Made by a program: the position numbers and the translations under genes | Shown here: positions 29,377 through 37,825 of the stretch, one piece after another | How positions within the stretch are numbered: the stretch's first letter is position 1 | How the letters are laid out: the number at the start of each line of letters is the position of its first letter | The notes under the pieces: model-generated | Databases searched by the model: none | The model's input: only the letters and a program-made list of their open reading frames with translations | Told to the model about the DNA's origin: nothing | Origin: JACSRF01 sp963695505 | GTDB lineage: Bacteria; Chloroflexota; Anaerolineae; Promineifilales; Promineifilaceae | Direction of reading: 5' to 3' | Length of the DNA: 64,000 nucleotides | Assembly: GCA_963695505.1 (NCBI GenBank) | Contig: CAVOGX010000015.1 | Location: 1-64,000 of the forward strand

Positions 29377-30201
29377 TCAGGCTTTTAGGCTGGCACGCGC
29401 CTCCATTATGGAAACAGATTGCCTCTGCCGGTTGATGTAGAAACTGATTTCCTCATATCCTACATTTTCCAGCAGGTCGAAGGCATTCTCAAAATCGGCG
29501 GCCACCCGTTTTGGCTCGTGGGCGTCAGACCCAATGACGACCGGAATCTGCCGGGCTCTCATTTCTGCCAGCATCCGTCCATTTGGGTTCATCTCGCGGA
29601 TTGTTTTATGCAAGCCAGACGTGTTTAGCTCCAGGGCCACACCAGTTTGGGCGATACGGTCCAGGCTGGCACACATAGCATCCCATACCTTCTCAATAGA
29701 CCATTGCGTATGATAAACATTTTTCACCAGGTCTGGGTGGGCTAATGCATCAAAAAGGTTAGTTTCCGCAGCCAACGCCAGGTGAGCAAAATACGTTTCG
29801 TAAAGTCTTTGGGCGTCGCCATGATCATAAATTTCGCGGTAATAAGGCAGTTGGGGATGGACAGAACCGAGGACGTACTGAAAATTGGCTCTCTGCAGCA
29901 ATCCTCCTAAGAATTGTTCCATGCCCGGAATGTAATCACATTCCAAACCCAGGTGAACTTCAATACGGCCGTTCCATTCTTGCCGGGCACGTTCAACCAG
30001 GGCTACATACTCATCCAGTTCCTCCGGGGCCATGCGTACCCTAGACGAAAAGTTCTTATCTGGCCCAGGGTTGTGGCAGGTAATCACAATACCTTTGAGA
30101 CCGCGTTCTTCTGCGGCGGCCGCGTACTCTTCAGGGTCCCCTTTGGCATGTTTGCAAAGAGGTGTGTGCATGTGCGTATCATATAAAAGGGGTTGATTCA
30201 T
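29377..30201 (-). CDS. PHP-domain histidinol-phosphatase-like phosphoesterase
   Basis: 274 residues, HisJ/HisK-like. Metal ligands: DTHMHTPLCKHA near the N-terminus (H-x-H), VITCHNPG near residue 40, GLECDYIPG about residue 85, LGSVHPQ near 110, DALAHPDLV near 150 and GSDAHEP near 225. It should hydrolyse a phosphate monoester, possibly histidinol phosphate. No other his genes are nearby, so a different substrate is quite possible. Confidence 0.85.
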   Translation of the reverse strand: MNQPLLYDTHMHTPLCKHAKGDPEEYAAAAEERGLKGIVITCHNPGPDKNFSSRVRMAPEELDEYVALVERARQEWNGRIEVHLGLECDYIPGMEQFLGGLLQRANFQYVLGSVHPQLPYYREIYDHGDAQRLYETYFAHLALAAETNLFDALAHPDLVKNVYHTQWSIEKVWDAMCASLDRIAQTGVALELNTSGLHKTIREMNPNGRMLAEMRARQIPVVIGSDAHEPKRVAADFENAFDLLENVGYEEISFYINRQRQSVSIMEARASLKA

Positions 30202-30212
30202 AAGGGATATTC

Positions 30213-30572
30213 CTATTGTGTGTTATTTTGCAAGTCGTCCCAGGCAATTGGGCTGACGTCATCATGCTTCAGGCGGCGGGTAGCCGTGCGATCAATGCGC
30301 ATAATCAGGCGGCAGGCCGGGTCGGGGCAGGTGACACGCGTGTCGGTTTCCATCCAATCCGCGGGGTGGCCTTGCCGCTGTTTTGCCGGAAGTAAGGGCA
30401 AGGCTGCTTGCAAGGCGTACAGGCAAAAATCGGCGCCGTCGGGCAGGGAGAGTTTGCCGCCACGCAACCAAAAGCGGTCACCCACGTGCATGTTGCACGT
30501 GCAGCGCCCTTCAATGGCTTCCACAACAATGGTCAGGTCGTACAGGTCAAATTCATCAGGTGCATCATCCAT
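30213..30572 (-). CDS. TIGR04076-like small cysteine protein
   Basis: 119 residues, cytosolic. LYDLTIVVEAIEGRCTCNMHVGDRFWLRGG, then CLYALQAALPLLPAKQ, then RVTCPDPACRLIMRI. The order 'V-x5-G-C... GD-F ... CLYAL-LLP ... CPDP' resembles the TIGR04076 family of unknown function. Cysteines in C-T-C and CPDPAC could bind metal. It sits 11 bp from the PHP gene and 13 bp from the LLM oxidoreductase gene in one operon. Confidence 0.6.
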   Translation of the reverse strand: MDDAPDEFDLYDLTIVVEAIEGRCTCNMHVGDRFWLRGGKLSLPDGADFCLYALQAALPLLPAKQRQGHPADWMETDTRVTCPDPACRLIMRIDRTATRRLKHDDVSPIAWDDLQNNTQ

Positions 30573-30585
30573 GACGGTTATTCCT

Positions 30586-31569
30586 CTACGTAAGATATTC
30601 TTTCAACGCTGGCAATACGGCCGTTCCTAACAGTTCTAGCCCTTTGTCCGTGGACACTCCGTGAGGGGTGCCAAATTCCACGCGGCTGGCTCCGGCAGCA
30701 AAAATAGCGTGCGCCTGGTCGACTACTTCGGCGGGCGTGCCCGCAAAAGCAAACTTCGCCAGCAGTTCATCAGAAATAAAGCGGGCAGCGCCATCAAAAT
30801 CGTACCGGCTTGTGGTGTCTTCCAATCCGGTCAAAATATCAGGTTCCAGGGTTATTGTGGGGTCCAAGTGGGCGACCACGGGCAGATAAAGAGCAACTTC
30901 ACGGCGGGCAAGCTGCCTTGCGGCTGCGCCATCCTCATCAACCACGGTAACGGCGCCCACCACGATGCTGGCCTGAGGCGTGTGCCGGGCCAATTGGCGG
31001 CGCACCCAGGGCAGGATGTCCGGATTTGCCGTGCCACCCAGCTTGACCTCCTGCATCAAACCGGCGCAGGCTGCCATCAGCCCGGGTCCCCAGGTGCCAA
31101 GCAGAATCGGGATAGTTGGCCGCGTAATGGACCAGCGCAGGGTATCGCCCCCGGCCAACGGGAAGAAGTTGCTGGTGAAAGGGTCAGTCGATTGGCTGAG
31201 TAGGTGTTGGATAGCGCGGATAGCATCGCGTACGGCCGTTACGGGTTTGGGCGGGTCCAGTCCCAAAAAGTCCAACCACGCCCCGCGGGCAATACCTAGA
31301 TATGCTCGTCCCTGGCTGGCCTCGTCGAGCAGGGCAATGTTTCCGGCAATGTTTAGGGGGTGGCAGGTGAAGGGGTTGACGGCGGCCGGACCCAGACGCA
31401 CGCGCCGGGTAGCCCGAGCCATTTCCAACAGGGGCAGCCAGGCCGGTTGGTACAGCATGTCGTTGTATACGGTGACTCCGCCAAAGCCATAAGCTTCTAC
31501 CTGGGCGGCCAGCGCTCCGTAGGCGTTTATGGGTTTGTTGGTTTGAAAAGCGATGGAGAGGGATTTCAT
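30586..31569 (-). CDS. LLM-class flavin (F420 or FMN) oxidoreductase
   Basis: 327 residues, luciferase-like TIM barrel. Typical strings: 'GFGGVTVYNDMLYQPAWLPL' near the N-terminus, ATRRVRLGPAAVNPFTCHP about residue 60, GRAYLGIARGAWLDFLGL near 90-105 and GTPAEVVDQAHAIFAAGASRVEFG near the C-terminus. This pattern fits F420-dependent Mer-like enzymes, but the cofactor cannot be settled by eye. The ATG overlaps the stop of the metallophosphoesterase gene by four bases. Confidence 0.85.
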   Translation of the reverse strand: MKSLSIAFQTNKPINAYGALAAQVEAYGFGGVTVYNDMLYQPAWLPLLEMARATRRVRLGPAAVNPFTCHPLNIAGNIALLDEASQGRAYLGIARGAWLDFLGLDPPKPVTAVRDAIRAIQHLLSQSTDPFTSNFFPLAGGDTLRWSITRPTIPILLGTWGPGLMAACAGLMQEVKLGGTANPDILPWVRRQLARHTPQASIVVGAVTVVDEDGAAARQLARREVALYLPVVAHLDPTITLEPDILTGLEDTTSRYDFDGAARFISDELLAKFAFAGTPAEVVDQAHAIFAAGASRVEFGTPHGVSTDKGLELLGTAVLPALKEYLT

Positions 31570-32444
31570 AACTGCCAGCCAGGGGATCCGAGAAACGGCC
31601 GTAAATCTTCCTCTTGCAAAAGCTCCTTCACGCTGGCCTCAATGCTGATTTCTTCTGCCAGGATGGCATCCTGGTATCGTTTTGCCCAGCGATAGATAAG
31701 GCCACCGGCGCGGCGCAATTCTACCAGCATCAGTTGGGCTAACGGCCCCCCCTCGTGCAAAAAGCCGGATTCCACATAATCGCGCTCGGTTTGCTCCCGG
31801 TTATATGGCAGGCGCACAATTTCTGCTTCCCAGCCAGCCCTCGTCCATTGGAAACGGCCGTAACTGGCTCGCTGATCCCCATCGAATGGCGCCCCTACCG
31901 AGCCGACGTTGACCACCAAAGTATCATTAAAACGGCGGATCATAGGCCGGTGCGTGTGGGCAGTGACAAAGACCGCCGGTACAGGGGCAATTTGCTTCCA
32001 AAGCTCCTCATCACTGGACTTGGGATAGATGCCATCACGATTGTTGCGCATTGAGGCATGCACAACGCGAAATTCACTGCCGTCCGGGGCAAGCTGAACT
32101 ATTTTGTCCGGCAGGCTGCGCAGCGTTTCCAGATAGCCATTCACATTCACCTGCTGGAAAGCCCATTCGGCGAAGCGCACCAGTTCAAAATTGGGGCCAG
32201 AAGAAGGCGCATTGGGGCGGCCGCGTGCCAGAACAAAATCCTCGTGGTTGCCCTTGATAACCCGCCAGCCCCAGCGATGCCGTTTTTCTTGCACAAATCG
32301 GAGGCAGTCGAGGGAAAGGGGGCCGCGATTGATAATATCACCGGCGACAATTACCTGATTCGGTCCCCAAGACTCCACGTCGCGAGTGATGGTGCGCAGT
32401 GCCGGTAAGTTGCCGTGTATGTCAGAAATGACCGCGATTTTCAT
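31566..32444 (-). CDS. Calcineurin-like metallophosphoesterase
   Basis: 292 residues. Binuclear metal motifs in order: ISDIHGNLPAL (D-x-H), VAGDIINRGP (GD), IKGNHEDF (GNHE), VHASMR, and TAHTHRP (GHTH variant with Ala). YfcE/YmdB-like phosphodiesterase fold with a C-terminal extension of about 60 residues. First gene of the 29.4-32.4 kb minus-strand operon; ATG 32444. Confidence 0.88.
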   Translation of the reverse strand: MKIAVISDIHGNLPALRTITRDVESWGPNQVIVAGDIINRGPLSLDCLRFVQEKRHRWGWRVIKGNHEDFVLARGRPNAPSSGPNFELVRFAEWAFQQVNVNGYLETLRSLPDKIVQLAPDGSEFRVVHASMRNNRDGIYPKSSDEELWKQIAPVPAVFVTAHTHRPMIRRFNDTLVVNVGSVGAPFDGDQRASYGRFQWTRAGWEAEIVRLPYNREQTERDYVESGFLHEGGPLAQLMLVELRRAGGLIYRWAKRYQDAILAEEISIEASVKELLQEEDLRPFLGSPGWQL

Positions 32445-32541
32445 GACTTATTCCCAAGGGAAAAAGTCTACCGCGAAAATGATTCAGCTACAAACAGAAT
32501 TTACCGGTGTTTTACTCTCTTAACAAGAAATGTTAATGAAA

Positions 32542-32574
32542 AGGGTCGGGTTAGAAATTGTCCTGCCCGACCCT
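32542..32574 (-). terminator. Strong hairpin upstream of the insertion sequence
   Basis: AGGGTCGGG at 32542-32550 pairs exactly with CCCGACCCT at 32566-32574 across a 15-nt loop. On the minus strand the stem is followed by TTTCATT, giving a modest T tract. It sits between the metallophosphoesterase and the IS and would stop leftward transcription from the IS/SnoaL side. The rest of 32445-32616 shows nothing else. Confidence 0.55.
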
Positions 32575-32616
32575 AAAAATGGTCATCTTTCATTACGGAT
32601 GCCAAACTGGACACAA

Positions 32617-32624
32617 CTAATTAG
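32617..32624. repeat. CTAATTAG at the left IS boundary (possible target duplication)
   Basis: The palindrome CTAATTAG lies directly outside the left inverted repeat and recurs at 34164-34171 outside the right one. It could be an 8-bp target-site duplication, or part of the element's own tips; the palindrome makes the exact junction ambiguous. Confidence 0.5.
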
Positions 32625-34163
32625 TTTCCATTGCGAAATGAAAACAAGGGCAAAAAAGCCCAATTGATGAAGCGGAACATTAACAAAAAAATCATCACCC
32701 AGTTTGTCCTTTGGCCATCATCGTCAGATTGTTGGCGATCACACCCCAACCAACCCATCGGTGGAAGCCTTTCTCGCCTCTGTCACGACAGCGGTCCAGG
32801 CCATGCTTGCGGGAGATGACGCTAATGCGCCCTTCAACCCCAGCATGAAAGCGACGGCCGCGCCAGAACCAGCGTTGGCGTTCATGCTGGCGTCTCGCCT
32901 CAGACTTTTTACCGGGTTTAGGCAAAACGATGCGTTGGACACCCAGTTCGTGGGCCAGTTGCTCATTGTCAGCCGAATGAACGCCGCGGTCAGCACTAGC
33001 TTGCCAAGGTGGGTGACCAAAGAAGTTCCGATGCTGGGTCAATGTGGGTTCCCATTGCTGGTCATCGGCGGGATTACCGTCCAGGATAGCGTACTGGGCG
33101 ATAAAGCCGCCTTCGACCTCACCCAGCCAGACTTTGTGGCCATATTCGGTCGGCTTGTTGACCTTACCGCGGCGGATAATGTCGGTGTGGGGTTCAAACA
33201 GGCTGACCAGTTTCTCGGCGGCCGGTACAGGCTGGTTGTCTAAAACACGGCGGCGCGCCTGGTCAATGACCTGTTCCAGACGGGGCAAGAAAGTTTGGCA
33301 GATGTCGCTCAGCCGTTGTCCCTCCTGCCGAGCGCGGGTTTGGATGGCGTTCAAGACCTGCCGCACTTGGCTGACCGTGGCACCGGCTACCTCGAGGAGA
33401 TGACGGTACTGGGCCTGAATGGCCGTTTTGCCCTGCCGCGCGCCTTTGGCTATCTGGCGCGCCGCCTTTTTGGCACTGCGCGTCCGGTCACGGAACAGTC
33501 GCTGCGGTAAATCCAGCTTATCACCGAGTAACTGGCGCGCTTGCCTCAAGGTGCGGCCCAGCACCCGCACCCCATCAGCCAACAAGCTGCTGTCGCTGGG
33601 ATGATGGATGTTGGTTTCCACCACCAGCCCATCCATACGTAATTTGCGACCGCGAGTCAATTTGCTGGCTACGGCTAGTTCCATAATACGCGCGTTGAAG
33701 GCCACCAGCGTCTCTGGTTGAATCAGCCGCGCCCATTTGCACAAGGTGGTGTGGTCCGGCACTGACTGGAAGTAGACCCGACAGAACTGGCGCAACACCA
33801 GCGAGTCACTGACGGTCTGTTCGGTGCCTGCATAGCTCCAGTTGAACAGATGGCGCACCGCCAGCATGCGTAAGATAACCTCTACCGGAGTGGAGTGGCG
33901 ACCGGCTGTTCTTGTTTGGGGTCGTCTTTGGGCTAAATCGTTGCGTATCATGGTAAATAGTTCATCATCGTCCAAGACTAGATCGATGGCGGCCAGCTCC
34001 GGGCTTAACTGCAACGTCAGGCCGGGTACTTTGGCAAAGATATTGTCTGCTTCATACTTATCAATTAACATCGGGGTGGACCTCTTTTTGGTATGTATTT
34101 GTCTCTTCAACTTATACAAACCTTTTCAGAGGTCTTTCGTTTCGCCCCATTTCGCAATGAGTA
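32625..34163 (-). mobile_element. Insertion sequence, ISNCY-like, about 1.54 kb
   Basis: One transposase gene flanked by imperfect 16-bp terminal inverted repeats: TTTCCATTGCGAAATG at 32625-32640 and TACTCATTGCGAAATG (reverse complement of 34148-34163), 13 of 16 identical with the inner 12 bases identical. CTAATTAG borders both ends. The transposase reading is unbroken, so the copy looks recent. It contains no AACGGCCGTT palindrome, unlike nearly all surrounding DNA. It separates the metallophosphoesterase operon from the SnoaL-like gene and breaks neither. Confidence 0.85.
32695..34071 (-). CDS. Transposase of an ISNCY-like insertion sequence
   Basis: About 458 residues from ATG 34071 (MLIDKYEADN, with AGAGG eight bases upstream). 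N-terminal helical domain (STPVEVILRMLAVRHLFNWSY, DSLVLRQFCRVYF), then a DDE-type catalytic core: first Asp in LRMDGLVVETNIHH, second in SADRGVHSADN, Glu near FHAGVEGRISVI. A long basic/helical insertion lies between the first two acidic residues (RTRSAKKAARQIAKGARQ). The family name rests on recall of ISNCY proteins that share the TPVEVILRML and NIHHPSDSSLLADGVRVL strings. Confidence 0.88.
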   Translation of the reverse strand: MLIDKYEADNIFAKVPGLTLQLSPELAAIDLVLDDDELFTMIRNDLAQRRPQTRTAGRHSTPVEVILRMLAVRHLFNWSYAGTEQTVSDSLVLRQFCRVYFQSVPDHTTLCKWARLIQPETLVAFNARIMELAVASKLTRGRKLRMDGLVVETNIHHPSDSSLLADGVRVLGRTLRQARQLLGDKLDLPQRLFRDRTRSAKKAARQIAKGARQGKTAIQAQYRHLLEVAGATVSQVRQVLNAIQTRARQEGQRLSDICQTFLPRLEQVIDQARRRVLDNQPVPAAEKLVSLFEPHTDIIRRGKVNKPTEYGHKVWLGEVEGGFIAQYAILDGNPADDQQWEPTLTQHRNFFGHPPWQASADRGVHSADNEQLAHELGVQRIVLPKPGKKSEARRQHERQRWFWRGRRFHAGVEGRISVISRKHGLDRCRDRGEKGFHRWVGWGVIANNLTMMAKGQTG

Positions 34164-34171
34164 CTAATTAG
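34164..34171. repeat. CTAATTAG at the right IS boundary
   Basis: Direct copy of the sequence at 32617-32624, just outside the right inverted repeat. Confidence 0.5.
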
Positions 34172-34179
34172 GAACGGGT

Positions 34180-34588
34180 TCAGCGGTCCGGCGTGGCCTG
34201 GAGTTGCTGCAATAAGCCCATAAAGTCGGGGTAGGACCATTCTTCCAAGATCTGCCCATTGACGATGCGCGCGGAGCAGCAGCCATTAAATTCTACTTTG
34301 CGGAAGGTGGCCGGGACGCCCATGAATTCACCTTTGTGGGTACCAAAGCCACGCCAGATAAAAGTGACAAAGTCTCCGTCAGCCAGTTCGTGGTCGATGA
34401 TAAAATGGAAGTCGGGCAGGCCAACGCGAAAGGGTTTCATGAATTCGATCCATTCATCGGGTCCATGCACATGCAGAGTGTGATTGACACTATTTTCGGG
34501 GACACAAGCAGCGGAGCACTTCTTCATCGTCTCCGGACCAGTAATCAGTGAACAATTTGCGGTAAATATTGCGATTTTCTTTGGACAT
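34180..34588 (-). CDS. SnoaL-like/ester-cyclase-type protein (one frameshift)
   Basis: The ATG at 34588 has a good AAGGAG site and reads MSKENRNIYRKLFTDYWSGDDEEVL. One indel near 34500 shifts into CVPENSVNHTLHVHGPDEWIEFM, then DFHFIIDHELADGDFVTFIWRGFGTHKGEFMG, then ILEEWSYPDFMGLLQQL. This is the NTF2-like SnoaL cone fold: helix, then curved sheet, with the family 'G-D-V-x-x-R-w-x-G-T-H-x-G-x-F' pattern. About 135 residues. Function within the fold is not predictable; some are cyclases or isomerases. The IS lies directly downstream. Confidence 0.8.
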
Positions 34589-34799
34589 TTATAGACTCCT
34601 TTTACCGGTGGGGTGGCACTGATGCAACGTTACGTTATTGGGCTTTGTCAATTCTGATAAAGGCCTTTTCAGGACAAATAATTAGTATTGCAGATTGTTT
34701 GTGCGTTGCTGTGGCAGAATTGTGCATTTTCGTGCAGGTTTCTGATTCAGCTACAAACTGGGATTTGCTCTGCTTCTACTGGAGAGCTAAACTGCCCGC

Positions 34800-35597
34800 A
34801 TGTTTCTCATACTATCTAAAATATTGCCCTTATTCGTTTACCCACTAGGTCTGGCCTGTTTGTTGTTAGCCCTTTCTTATTTGTATAAACGGGATAGTCG
34901 CTGGCCGCGACGGCTTAGTGCTGCAGCATTGCTGCTGCTGCTTGCAGGCAGCAACCGGCTGGCGGCAATGGCTGTGGTGCGTTCATTGGAGCAGCAATAT
35001 TTGCCTCCCTCCGAAATTCCGGAGGTGGAAGCTGTGGTGTTGCTAGGCGGCGGAACGCGCCCGCAGCTTTACCCTCGCCAGTCAACAGAAATTGCCGAAG
35101 CAGGTGATCGCCTTTTTGCTGCAGCGCGGCTATACCACGAAGGAAAAGCTCCCGTTATTTTGGTAAGTGGCGGCTGGGCGGTGACGAGCGTGCAAGAAGG
35201 GCCGACAGGAGGTGAAAGCATGACGGCCGTTTTAGGGTTGCTGGGCGTGCCGGAAGAGGCTATCTGGCAGGAGAGTTTTTCTAGAAATACGTATGAAAAT
35301 GGCATTTTTAGCCGGGAAATGCTGGTCGAACGAGGCATAGATGGCCCGGTATTGCTGGTTACGTCGGCAACGCATATGCCGCGCAGCGTGCGTATTTTTG
35401 AGAAACTGGGGGTTGAGGTGGTGGCGGTGCCGGTAGATTATCTGGTTCCGGATGCAGAGTGGCGTTATGCCTTCAACGGTGGCTTGGGGGTAGTATTGTA
35501 CAATTTGCTGCCCAGCGCCGGGGCGCTCAACATGATGGAGCTGGCTCTGAAGGAGTACGTGGGGATTGTGGTGTATTGGCTGCGGGGTTATTTGTAG
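34800..35597 (+). CDS. YdcF/ElyC/SanA-like DUF218 membrane protein
   Basis: 265 residues. Two N-terminal TM helices (LPLFVYPLGLACLLLALSYLY, SAAALLLLLAGSNRLAAMAVV), then the DUF218 domain: AVVLLGGGTRP, RLFAAARLYHEGKAPVILVSGG, GESMTAVLGLLGVP and SRNTYENGIFSREML, then VTSATHMPRSVRIFEKLGVEV. In E. coli, relatives ElyC and SanA affect envelope integrity and lipid carriers. The 211 bp upstream, divergent with the SnoaL gene, contain no recognised motif. Confidence 0.85.
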   Translation: MFLILSKILPLFVYPLGLACLLLALSYLYKRDSRWPRRLSAAALLLLLAGSNRLAAMAVVRSLEQQYLPPSEIPEVEAVVLLGGGTRPQLYPRQSTEIAEAGDRLFAAARLYHEGKAPVILVSGGWAVTSVQEGPTGGESMTAVLGLLGVPEEAIWQESFSRNTYENGIFSREMLVERGIDGPVLLVTSATHMPRSVRIFEKLGVEVVAVPVDYLVPDAEWRYAFNGGLGVVLYNLLPSAGALNMMELALKEYVGIVVYWLRGYL

Positions 35598-36553
35598 TGA
35601 GTGAGTATCTGCAGCGCTTCCTCCCGAATTTTTTGGCGCAGAGTGTTGGGGGCAACCACCGAAACGGCCGTTCCCAGGCTCAATAGTTTTCGCAGTGCAG
35701 CCGCTTCGGATTCAAAGGCTAAACCCAAGGTCAAGCAGCCATCCTTGTCTGGGGGACTGGCCTGCTCCATGAGGGTATAAAGCGCGTCGCCCAGGAGCTG
35801 CGCCAGGGGCTGCAACCCTTCTGGAGGAACAAGTACCGTCACGGCAAACCGTTGCTGGGCAGCTTCTAATCGCCCGCTCCATGCATGCCAGAACGTGGCC
35901 AGATCGAATTGCAACGGCCGTTCAAAATAGCTGCCGGTCAGTTCTGCTTCTTGAATGCGCGAAACGCGAAACACATATGGTTGATTGTAGGAGCCGGCAA
36001 CCATGTACCAAATGCTGGCTTTGGCCACCAGACCATAAGGATCAACCAGCCTTTTAACCCACTGCCCGTCACTGCGCCTGTAAACCATGCGCAGCCGGCG
36101 GTTTTGCCAAACGGCCTCTTGAACCAGGGGCAAGTGTGGCGTTGGTTCTTCAGGAGCAAACCAGGCTGCGGGGTCCAGGAAAATGCGCTGGCGCACCATT
36201 TCTACGTCTTTTTGAAAGGGCGTGGGCAAAGCGGCCGTTAGCTTAAGCAGCGCCTGTTCTGCAGCATCTCCCGCACCCAAGTCTTCCATTAATCCTGGGA
36301 CGGTCAACATGAACAGCGCACGTACTTCGCCTTCGGTAAGGCCAGTTAGATTGGTGCGGTAGTTTTCCAGCAAAGAAACGCCGCCCTGTGGGCCACGCTC
36401 AGCATAAACAGGTACCCCCGCGCTGCTGAGGGCGTCCAGGTCGCGGTAAATGGTGCGTGGGGATACTTCCAAACGCTCTGCAAGCTCCTGAGCGGTCATC
36501 TGGCCCCGGGTTTGCAGAAGCATCAGCAGGGAAAGGAGACGGTCTGCGCGCAT
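35588..36553 (-). CDS. YafY/WYL-domain transcriptional regulator
   Basis: 321 residues. N-terminal winged helix (MTAQELAERLEVSPRTIYRDLDALSSAGVPV), then a WYL domain (RRLRMVYRRSDGQWVKRLVDPYGLVAKASIWYMVAGSY) around residues 150-220, then a WCX extension. WYL proteins sense small nucleotides or DNA ends and commonly control stress or defence genes. The 3' end overlaps the convergent YdcF gene by 10 bp. Its target is unknown. Confidence 0.88.
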   Translation of the reverse strand: MRADRLLSLLMLLQTRGQMTAQELAERLEVSPRTIYRDLDALSSAGVPVYAERGPQGGVSLLENYRTNLTGLTEGEVRALFMLTVPGLMEDLGAGDAAEQALLKLTAALPTPFQKDVEMVRQRIFLDPAAWFAPEEPTPHLPLVQEAVWQNRRLRMVYRRSDGQWVKRLVDPYGLVAKASIWYMVAGSYNQPYVFRVSRIQEAELTGSYFERPLQFDLATFWHAWSGRLEAAQQRFAVTVLVPPEGLQPLAQLLGDALYTLMEQASPPDKDGCLTLGLAFESEAAALRKLLSLGTAVSVVAPNTLRQKIREEALQILTHYK

Positions 36554-36583
36554 TTTGATATTGTATGCTGTTTGGGATCTGTG

Positions 36584-37200
36584 TCAGGTAAACCTCATTT
36601 CCAGAATTTCTCTCACTCTCTTTTCAATACCCCGCAGGGCCCGACCGCGGTGGCTAATTTGATGCTTAACGGCCGATCCCACTTGCGCCATCGTCATCTC
36701 ATATTCTGGCAGGTAAAACACAGGGTCGTAGCCAAACCCCCCATCTCCGGCTGGTTCCGAGCAATCATGCCTTCACACACCCCCTCAGATTCACCCAATA
36801 TCGTACCATCTGGTGCCGCCAGGGAAATCACACAGCGAAATCTGGCCGATCGCTTTTCCCAGGGAACGCTGGCCAGGTTTTGCAGTAGAAGGCGGTACCG
36901 CTCTTCATGAGTCAAGCCAGCGCCGCCATACCGAGCCGTGTACACCCCAGGCGCGCCATCCAGAGCATCCACTTCCAGGCCAGAATCATCAGCCAGAGTG
37001 AGTAGCCCAGTTTTTGCAGCATAGGCTAGAGCCTTTAACCGCGCATTTTCCAAAAACGTCGTGCCCGTTTCCTCTACATCTTCAAAGACCGCTACGTCAT
37101 TCAGGTTCAGCCACTCGATAGCCATATCATCCAACATCTCAGCAAATTCGCGCACTTTTCCCTGGTTGTGGGTTGCTACTAACAATTTTTTTGCCATCAT
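36584..37200 (-). CDS. rdgB: XTP/dITP diphosphatase RdgB/HAM1 (one frameshift)
   Basis: Removes non-canonical purine nucleotides from the pool. From ATG 37200 (GAGAGG upstream): LLVATHNQGKVREFAEML, then ETGTTFLENARLKALAYA, then LTLADDSGLEVDALDGAPGVYTARYGG, the HAM1 signature with catalytic Asp. An indel in a G run near 36745 shifts frame; the restored end reads GFGYDPVFYLPEYEMTMAQVGSAVKHQISHRG then RALRGIEKRVREILEM, the family's conserved C-terminus, stopping at 36584-36586. About 205 residues. Confidence 0.92.
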
Positions 37201-37273
37201 TTTCCTCTCATCTCGTTTCAACTTTTGTTGACCCTATGCTATACTCCATACTTCAATTTTTATCAAGAAGGCA

Positions 37274-37795
37274 ATGTATAAAATGGGCCAGAAACTTCTT
37301 TCCCGGTTACGCTTTAATTTCGGTTTTCTGTTAGAAGCCACATTAGGGGAAAGACGCGAAATCGAATTAGATTACCCCACCATTCGTGTAGCCGAAGATT
37401 TGGACTTGACCCCATTACGCGGGGTAATCAAGGCTTCCCGCACGTCTGAAGGTATTTACGTTGAAGGGGAGTTGGAGACGGCGTTAGACGTAGAATGTGT
37501 ACGCTGCCTTTCTGATTTTTCACTGCCGATTACGCTGAAGCTTGATGACCTATTTTACTATCCGCCCTTTACGGCACCGGAGGGGGAATACGCAGTCGGC
37601 GAGAATGGTTTTCTTGACCTTTCACCCCTTGTGAGGGAGCTGAGCTTTTTAGAAGTGCCCATGCAGCCTGTTTGCAAAGACGATTGCCAGGGGTTATGCC
37701 AGGAGTGTGGCGCAAACTTGAATGAAGGGGATTGTGGCTGTCTGGATGATGACCTTGACCCACGCCTTGCCATTTTGGGCAAGTTGTTAGATTAG
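37274..37795 (+). CDS. yceD: YceD/DUF177-family protein (23S rRNA accumulation-type)
   Basis: 173 residues. Conserved features: DVECVRCLSDFSLP (CxRC), PLVRELSFLEVPMQPVCKDDCQGLCQECGANLN (the zinc-like CxxxCxGLCxxCG motif), and an acidic Leu-rich end. YceD aids ribosome assembly or 23S rRNA levels and usually precedes rpmF (L32) and plsX. Here obg follows directly and no rpmF lies between. Confidence 0.85.
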   Translation: MYKMGQKLLSRLRFNFGFLLEATLGERREIELDYPTIRVAEDLDLTPLRGVIKASRTSEGIYVEGELETALDVECVRCLSDFSLPITLKLDDLFYYPPFTAPEGEYAVGENGFLDLSPLVRELSFLEVPMQPVCKDDCQGLCQECGANLNEGDCGCLDDDLDPRLAILGKLLD

Positions 37796-37825
37796 CAAAA
37801 TTGTTGACGGTCAGAGACGTAAACT

